This document shows positions 58,817-64,000 of a stretch of 64,000 bases of DNA, piece by piece; position 1 is the stretch's first letter, and each line of letters starts with the position of its first letter. The stretch covers positions 124,001 to 188,000 of the forward strand of contig JACATO010001097.1 of assembly GCA_018389105.1 (NCBI GenBank), written 5' to 3'. This DNA comes from Nautilus pompilius. Taxonomy: Eukaryota; Mollusca; Cephalopoda; Nautilida; Nautilidae. Under the pieces are notes generated by a model. That model had not been told where the DNA came from and searched no databases. It saw nothing but the letters and a program-made list of their open reading frames with translations. A program made the translations under genes and the position numbers.

Positions 58817-59613
58817 GTCCATGCAATAGTAAAACAGAAAACAATTGTGAATTGTGTACGTGATGTCAACGAAGACCGTCCCCCAAACACCGAAATTCTT
58901 CTTTCTGCTATTTACCTATTGATATGGAAACTCCTCCCCTCCCAAAATTGTGCAGGGTTTCGACTGCTCAAGGTGTCATTCTGGTGATTGGTTTCATACT
59001 TTAGGAAAACAACCCCCCCCCCCAACCCCAACCCCACCCCAACCCCACCCCAACCCCACCCCACATCCCAATCTGCCCCGGGTGCTGTTTAAAGGATGTT
59101 GGGGGTTTCGGTGCAGCCGCTGTCAGCAGGTGGTCGTGTGGCGGTCGCCCCGACAGGTTTGGATGTACATATTCTAAGAGTCTGGTATTAAGACAACAAC
59201 AACAACAACACCTGGGTTCGATTTCGGCTTCAAAGGTTATATGATACCTTTATTAGAAATACGTTGTCCCCCCCCCCCCCCGCGGCAGTAATTCTGGGAG
59301 TTCGTAAACCGGAAACAGGGGAGACACGACGGCGGCCTAAGGGTTAATGGGTGTGTCCGGGTTTCCCTCCGTCTGGCGGGTATTTCTGTTACCCGTACAG
59401 GAGAGAAGGTGGTGGTGTGGGGGGGGGCTCTGGAATCTAATCACCTGTAACGTAAGGTACAAATAGAAATCGATAACCACCTGGCCTATCACCGATCGAG
59501 TTTAACATGTCGCTACACACCTGACCAGCCAGCCGGCTTACCTCGGCAGACTGGGATCCGCCCGACTTCCTCAGAACCACCGCCGGTTCCTCCTCCTCCT
59601 CCTCCGAGTCCAT
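52532..59613 (-). CDS. TMEM272-like four-pass membrane protein (six exons)
   Basis: Exons on the minus strand: 59613-59542, 56205-56136, 55283-55179, 54432-54373, 54195-53986 and 52746-52532. They give 243 residues with consistent phases (0,1,1,1,1) and GT-AG introns. The N terminus is acidic (MDSEEEEEE). LYGELDNAPPSFSLWFAEAA resembles the cytosolic N-terminal segment of TMEM272-type proteins. Membrane segments fall at about 83-103, 116-136, 158-176 and 205-230. The family-like motif CPAQNYIPIYLIVMG precedes and forms TM2, and YCHPILYKFAFW leads into TM4. The function of the family is unknown to me. The acceptor of exon 3 has three in-frame AGs. It is divergent from the PPxY gene and convergent with LRRC59. 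Confidence 0.85.
52747..53985 (-). other. TMEM272-like intron 5
   Basis: 1.2 kb intron; nothing recognised. Confidence 0.6.
53986..54195 (-). CDS. TMEM272-like exon 5 (TM2 and TM3)
   Basis: 210 bases, acceptor TACTTTCAG|GTACAC, donor ATTACTG|GTAAGC; encodes TLFLKGCPAQNYIPIYLIV to NLIALFFLAWFIT. Confidence 0.95.
54373..54432 (-). CDS. TMEM272-like exon 4 (TM1)
   Basis: 60 bases, acceptor TTACTTGCAG|TTCTG, donor GTTATAG|GTAAGG; encodes VLSIMIHVTTYLLPAALIV. Confidence 0.93.
54433..55178 (-). other. TMEM272-like intron 3
   Basis: 0.75 kb AT-rich intron with a TA tract near 55067-55098 and a variant GTTATTTCCC motif near 54636. Confidence 0.6.
55179..55283 (-). CDS. TMEM272-like exon 3
   Basis: Donor GGAAAAG|GTAAGG. 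The acceptor is TTCCGTAG|CTGAAGCAGCC; AGs 6 and 9 bases further in would also keep frame. It encodes EAAKRTSVAKFKVWQ to GGMCGK. Confidence 0.8.
55284..56135 (-). other. TMEM272-like intron 2
   Basis: 0.85 kb AT-rich intron; nothing recognised. Confidence 0.6.
56136..56205 (-). CDS. TMEM272-like exon 2
   Basis: Acceptor CTGTCTCTCAG|GCATCC, donor TTTGCAG|GTAAGT; 70 bases ending in phase 1; encodes ASIVNNLYGELDNAPPSF. Confidence 0.9.
57440..58530 (-). pseudogene. Decayed pogo/Tigger-type transposase
   Basis: Minus-strand fragments in changing frames follow the order of pogo-like DDE transposases. ELCAGRAPWDICNLEKTGLLF stands where family members have a P-x-D-I-x-N-x-D-E-T-G-L-F block, and FKICRHYTALKG follows. 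Next are ITIMLC-like and DLPVEYHADKKTWKTFNIFE pieces, then LEAINWLHH and KCFRNHGI in another frame, and an acidic C-terminal tail. The first catalytic Asp is lost (NLEKTG). Termini were not found. Confidence 0.75.
58775..58816. repeat. (CAT)n microsatellite
   Basis: About 13 units; it generates poly-Ile and poly-Met open frames that are not genes. Confidence 0.92.
59012..59063 (-). repeat. (GGGGTTGGGGTG)n tract, potential G-quadruplex
   Basis: Read on the minus strand, GGGGT and GGGGTT units alternate over about 50 bases. It lies about 480 bases inside TMEM272-like intron 1, so the nascent RNA would be G-rich. Confidence 0.82.
59542..59613 (-). CDS. TMEM272-like exon 1
   Basis: ATG to GCCGAG|GTAAGC, 24 codons, phase 0; six Glu residues, then PAVVLRKSGGSQSAE. 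Confidence 0.85.
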
Positions 59614-60487
59614 GATCCTCGTCCCCTATTATTATTCCAACGCCCCTCTGCCGCTTCTCGTTACTATTCGCAACAGCTATACGAAGTTTCCCCAACTTTT
59701 TCCGTTCGGCGGATCCCCTCCCATCGTCACCCGTCCGTCGAGGGCGCCCCCCCCCAGGGGTTCGGGTTTCTCCGGGTTTCTCCGGGTCTCTCGCTCGGCT
59801 GACGGACAGACGGCGCAGCGATCGATCGCCGCTCGGCATCTTCCGGTCATTTCCGCGCCGGCGCCGGTCTCGGGAGACCTTCGCGCGCGATCCCTTCATC
59901 CGACTGCGATGTGGGGACAATGGATCCGATTTCCGCAGATCGATCCCCTGTTCGGCCGACGGCGGCGGTCTTCGTTGTCCTTAGGATCCCGGGAAACGAA
60001 CATACGGGGCGAGACGGAGGGGAGGCGTCTCCCACTCAGACCCCTGCCTGACCCCCTTATCAAACAGCCCGGGCCCCTCCAACCCTTTCTCCACCCCTAG
60101 GACGACAATGAAAAATGTACGAACTGTAACTTGTTGTTGTTGTTGTTGTTTTCTCCGAAAACCTAACGGGGGAAGGGGATCATTCCCTTCATGGCCCCTC
60201 CCCTCCAGTTCTCTTTCACCGATGCGAGACGCCCATTAACCCCCCCACCCCCACACGATTCTAATTACTCCCCCTCCCCGTCTCGGACCCAGAGGGTTAA
60301 TGGAGGGGGGTGGGGGTGTGTTTCGGGTTATTCTTATCTGTGCGGGTTCCTAAAAGGGAACCGAACAATGAGGGAGGGGGAGAGTAAATAAACTTAAACA
60401 AAGGGGCTACCTGCTCCACCGCATAACTTATCGACCGACCGACCGAGCAGCTGTTACCCACCCACCTGCGGGTGTTCGACAAACAAC
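59614..60487. promoter_or_regulatory. CpG-rich divergent promoter of TMEM272-like and PPxY genes
   Basis: 874 bp between the two start codons with frequent CpG against an AT-rich background. It includes CTTCCGG at 59840-59846 (ETS core) and a CCGACCGACCGAC run near 60431. Long open frames on both strands here reflect base composition. The exact start sites are unknown. Confidence 0.6.
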
Positions 60488-60508
60488 ATGGCGAGCGACG
60501 ACAACAAG
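60488..60508 (+). CDS. PPxY gene exon 1
   Basis: Seven codons, MASDDNK, phase 0. The donor lies at the first unit of a GTAG microsatellite. Confidence 0.7.
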
Positions 60509-63500
60509 GTAGGTAGGTAGGTAGGTAGGTGCTGCTCGCTCCTTCCTGTGGGCCCCGACCGGGACCAGCCCCGGGATGGTGGAGTAGGCCTGAAGCCGAG
60601 CGGGTCTCCCCCCCCCACCCCCTCGACCTCTCACGAGCAGACTTCCATCCCACCTAGGTCAACCAGGAAGTCTCTTTTTTTTGGCGGGGTGGTTACTAAA
60701 TTTTCCTTTCAGGTACACAAGTAACGTTGAAGGTGCTTGTGCGGGGACAAGTCTACCTGTCAGGTGCTTGATCGTGGTTCACCGGGTGTGTAATGGATCC
60801 GGGGATCATTCCAAAGAGAGGTGGAGGGGACATTTGGGAAGCGCGAAGCTAAATAAATCGATATATACTCTCTTGTATAAGCACTGACATAGCGATGTTT
60901 ACAGTATGTTAAACAAAAATAGGGGACAGATTTAGGGATGCCTGCAAATCGAACATCAGTGGACCCTTAAACAGTCCAGCCCGCCACCGGGGAGGAGGAG
61001 GGAGATATCTGAAGTCCTATAACTGCTGGTTAGGTGTTGCAGCGAGTCCCAGGTAACTGCTGACTTCTCACCGTATTGATTTTCTGAAAGGAATTCAGAG
61101 TGGCAGCTTATCAGTCAAATGAATTATTAATTAAGGAAACCCCCCCTTCCTCCCACCCCCCCCAGAAAACAATGTTCTCTGTTTCCCTAAACTACTGTTG
61201 GGCAATCTGTGTCCTCATCACAGTAAGTCCGTGTCTGCCATTACCAACTCTTAGTGCATTAGCCCTCGCAGATGCTTGTTGCTGAGCAGTACTTCAGTTT
61301 ACATAGCATCGCACTGTGGGAACCAAACCATGATATAAATTCCTTCTATATTCCACATGAGCTCCGCTTGGACACAAATATGAATTTGAATTAAAAGGAT
61401 GCTCTCTATATCTTCCAGGAACAATTTAATATGTAATGGTGCTCTCCTTTTATAAGAGAAAGCAACCAGGATGTGTGGTATGAATTTGTCTTCCACATAC
61501 ATGTAGATTTGTTCTTTTAAAGCATCATCACATCTATGAATTCATCCATGCGAAACATCTATGATGGTAATAACAATATCATATTTTAGATGAACGGTAA
61601 GGTTATTGCAGACGCACCCAAATGGAAGCTGTGCCAATTTTGGACTAAATATGATATAATTATGCAAGTATTCCTTTCTTTTTGTAATTTGGCCTTTTGT
61701 TGGTTGACTTACTCGGAAATAAAACTCATCACAAGTCTATTTTAATGTTGAAATGGACAAATGGTGTTTTATTAAACAAATAGTTGGTATAATTTGATGA
61801 GTTGAGGATTAAAGTACCCCTGCTGCTGAGTTACAGAGATGGTTGCTAACGGTAACAGAAGATCTTATGGCAAGCTCAATAAAGATAGGAAAAGACAATA
61901 ATAAAAAAAGGCTGTTTATGAACCCCCTGCAGGCGGCTGTTTTCTAGTAGATTCTAAATTATGTTTGAGGATCTCTCTCTCAATATTAAACCTGCCTGCG
62001 AATCAAAGGTGCTGGAAGAAATAACATCGAGGTTCACACTATATTTATATATATATATGGAGATTGACTATTCTGTAAAAAAAAAAAATTACAGAAGTTA
62101 AAAATTGAAATTTTTCTCCCTTTTCCAGAATAGTTTGTGTTATAAGGGATATTTAAATTAAACCTGACTGAAAGCAGGATTGCCATAATTGTATCCAGCT
62201 TGCTTTCATTTGAATGCCCTTATTATTAGAAAATCCAAAAGAACTTTTATTAATATTAGTATTAGATGTTAAAAAAAAACCTAAACAAATGTATAAAAAA
62301 TCAAGGAATAAATAGTTATTGAATTTAGGTTTGTCTTGCTTTACTAAGTATATTTTGTCTCTAAGACAGCTTTTATCAAGGAGTAGATGGCGTTTTCTCA
62401 ATATTTGCCCGAATCCACAAATAAACTGCATTGAATCTCTGTAGACGAAGTAGATTAAAGATAGATACATGGTTGTCTGGATAGCTAACTATAAAGCCAT
62501 AATGTCATCATCTTAGATTTCTATGATACTCAAGACAAAAGGGGAGGCATTTGGATGGTGAAGTGTGGTTCATACCCTAGTTGGGACCAGCTCGACTTGG
62601 TGTACATTTTTAATATGTTTTCTCTTGCTCTGTATCAGTTGGTTATGTGGCTTGTGGGTGCTCCAATTTTCTACCACATTTTGGAAAAAAAGAACTCTAG
62701 TAGAGACTTTTATTAGGTTACCTTCATGCTGGCTATGGTTTTCTGTGTCATATGCCTTCCTCTTCTCCATCTGGCTAGTATTCCAGATAGGCAACATGAC
62801 AACCAGCCAACTAAAGAATACGTTTTTTTAACGGTCCATAGAAGACTAAATGTATGGAAAATACATCAGCAACTGCAATAAGCATATTAGTTAAAATATA
62901 TCTACTGAATGCTTTAGAAATGCTATAGATAACTATTTTGAGACACAAAAAAAAAAAAAAGTCTTAAAATCTTCCATCCCTTAATTGGATGTCAATATCT
63001 GCTTGTTCAGATACTTCTGTGAAAGCCAATCCATATACTTAATTTACCTTTTTGTAGTGCTGTGCATCCTCGCAGAAATGAATTTCCCAGTCAGTCTAGT
63101 TCCTGCCCTATATGGAAGCCAACCTTTTTATTTGCGGTGCCACTGTCAGTTGTCTTTCCTTATCTGCTATAATATAGGAAATTGCTGTCTATATTAAATC
63201 CATGGTATCAAATTTGAATTCTGTTACCATTTCCTCTCTTTCCTGGTTCCTTTGTCTGCTAATTTATTATAATGTGTACTGCTCAAGGACCTTAATAATC
63301 ATTTATAAGGGCATTTCATCTCTTTAAAAATAGTTTTCATTTTTTTTTTTGTGTGTCAATGTAGAATATCTTTTAGAATAGCATGCAGGTCAGCTACTTC
63401 ATCATCTTTCTGTAATTTCTTTTCTTATAAAATGTCATTGTTTTGGAAACAGCAAATTTCTGCTTCATTGTTAATGTTTTACTGTGAAGATCCTGGAGAT

Positions 63501-63729
63501 ATATCGATGTTCCTACTTCTGTCAGTACTAGAAATATTACCAACATGGGTTTTCTATTTTTATTTTAAATAAAAGAATACATGTTTAAACAGCTTTTTTT
63601 ATTGCATTTTCTGCCTTCCCTTTATCCAGGATTCTTTTGATTCACCTCCGCCACCATATCAACCCTATGACTATGGAGCAATGCAATCTCCACCGCCTCC
63701 ATACAATGAAGTCATCAATGATCCAACAG
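60488..63729 (+). CDS. PPxY-motif protein, 5' part (two exons; continues beyond window)
   Basis: Exon 1 (60488-60508) encodes MASDDNK with context CAACATGG and donor AAG|GTAGGT. Exon 2 (63630-63729) encodes DSFDSPPPPYQPYDYGAMQS followed by a second PPPPY and NEVINDPTG, ending in phase 1 before GTAAGC. The two PPxY motifs predict binding to WW domains, for example of NEDD4-family ubiquitin ligases. The intron phases (0 then 1) match those of the divergent TMEM272-like gene, so it may be a paralogue. LITAF/CDIP-type or other PPxY membrane proteins are also possible. The rest of the gene is outside the window. Confidence 0.7.
60509..60530 (+). repeat. (GTAG)n microsatellite overlapping a splice donor
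   Basis: Five and a half units of GTAG start exactly at the exon 1 donor and offer six overlapping GT donors spaced 4 bases apart. Confidence 0.9.
60531..63629 (+). other. PPxY gene intron 1
   Basis: 3.1 kb. It is GC-rich near exon 1, then AT-rich. No exon, transposon or RNA gene recognised. Confidence 0.55.
63630..63729 (+). CDS. PPxY gene exon 2
   Basis: 100 bases, acceptor CCCTTTATCCAG|GATTC, donor CCAACAG|GTAAGC; two PPPPY motifs. Confidence 0.88.
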
Positions 63730-64000
63730 GTAAGCCGAGTAAATGGATTGTCATCAAGTTTAGCCAGGGGAGATAATTTAAAGTTTACCCTGAAATAATT
63801 AAATCTTGAGTTTCAAAGATTTTACTACTGCCAGTAGCTTAAGTAATGTTATCATTCCTCTCCCCTCCAACAGTTTTCTAGTTTTCTACACTCAGAGATA
63901 ATTCCATAAGGCAATGTAAAGGTTATTGTTCTAGAACAGTAAACAGGTATATCGTACCATCCACTTTAGTGCAGAGCAAGATGGAAATCAATAACACTAG
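63730..64000 (+). other. PPxY gene intron 2 (start)
   Basis: Intron begins GTAAGC. It contains one GGGAGATAA motif (63768-63776). Confidence 0.6.

Larger units (their letters stand above)
56206..59541 (-). other. TMEM272-like intron 1
   Basis: 3.3 kb intron with a GGGAGATAA motif (56915-56923), a pogo-type transposase relic (about 57440-58530), a CAT microsatellite and a G-rich tract on the transcribed-product strand. Confidence 0.7.

Noticed and set aside
58648-58987. Open frames with poly-Ile or poly-Met
   Set aside because: Produced by the CAT microsatellite.
59160-59230. GGGTTCGATTTC after an AAC repeat, tRNA/SINE-like
   Set aside because: Only the B box is present and the A-box region is unclear; not enough to call.
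59612-60100. 162-residue plus-strand open frame
   Set aside because: Covers the divergent promoter, has promoter-like composition and overlaps TMEM272-like exon 1 in antisense; no motif.
1-64000. CRISPR arrays, operons, Shine-Dalgarno sites, bacterial insertion sequences
   Set aside because: The window is clearly eukaryotic nuclear DNA; regular short repeats seen are microsatellites without spacer structure.

Overview
The window is animal nuclear DNA. It is AT-rich, with small exons, long introns, GT-AG splice sites and many decayed DNA transposons. The gene content (GLIS2, PAM16, LRRC59 and TMEM272-like orthologues), the moderate intron sizes and a recurrent GGGAGATAA motif suggest a lophotrochozoan, most likely a mollusc and perhaps a gastropod. 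That placement is inference. There is no bacterial, organellar or viral gene.

Layout. Positions 1-21658 hold no exon I can support. They contain a diverged ~600-bp repeat present twice (571-1200 and 16387-16995) and a nearly complete Tc1-like transposon (7298-8849). From 21659 to 34612 (+) lie five exons of a GLIS2-type Krueppel zinc-finger repressor with five C2H2 fingers and a C-terminal PLDLS motif; its first coding exon was not found. PAM16 (Magmas), a subunit of the mitochondrial import motor, runs convergently on the minus strand (41105 to 36605). LRRC59, an ER tail-anchored leucine-rich-repeat protein, starts 179 bp from the PAM16 start codon and runs on the plus strand to 51659. A four-pass TMEM272-like membrane protein lies on the minus strand (59613 to 52532). 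A fifth gene, starting at 60488 (+), has a short first exon and a second exon with two PPPPY motifs, and leaves the window.

Gene orientation strictly alternates. It gives two convergent pairs (GLIS2/PAM16 and LRRC59/TMEM272-like) and two divergent pairs with CpG-rich shared promoters (PAM16/LRRC59 and TMEM272-like/PPxY gene). The tail-to-tail GLIS2-PAM16 arrangement is, from memory, also the human arrangement at 16p13.3, so it may be very old microsynteny. The PAM16/LRRC59 promoter carries two ETS-type CTTCCGG sites 31 bp apart.

Mobile DNA is mostly intronic. It includes two 551-bp TA-flanked MITEs in inverted orientation (28176-28726 and 38088-38638), a mariner/DUF4817-type relic (about 28800-29671), an almost intact 3.1-kb hAT element in LRRC59 intron 1 (41963-45095), a pogo/Tigger-type transposase relic in TMEM272-like intron 1 (about 57440-58530), and several tRNA-derived SINE-like fragments.

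The most useful new points are the conserved gene pair, the compact bidirectional promoter, a possible soluble LRRC59 isoform from a strong alternative terminal exon, a splice donor embedded in a GTAG microsatellite, and a 9-bp motif seen six times, one copy of which forms a GLIS2 splice acceptor. Exon calls come from reading frames, splice-site sequence, phase agreement and family motifs; no alignment or transcript data were available.
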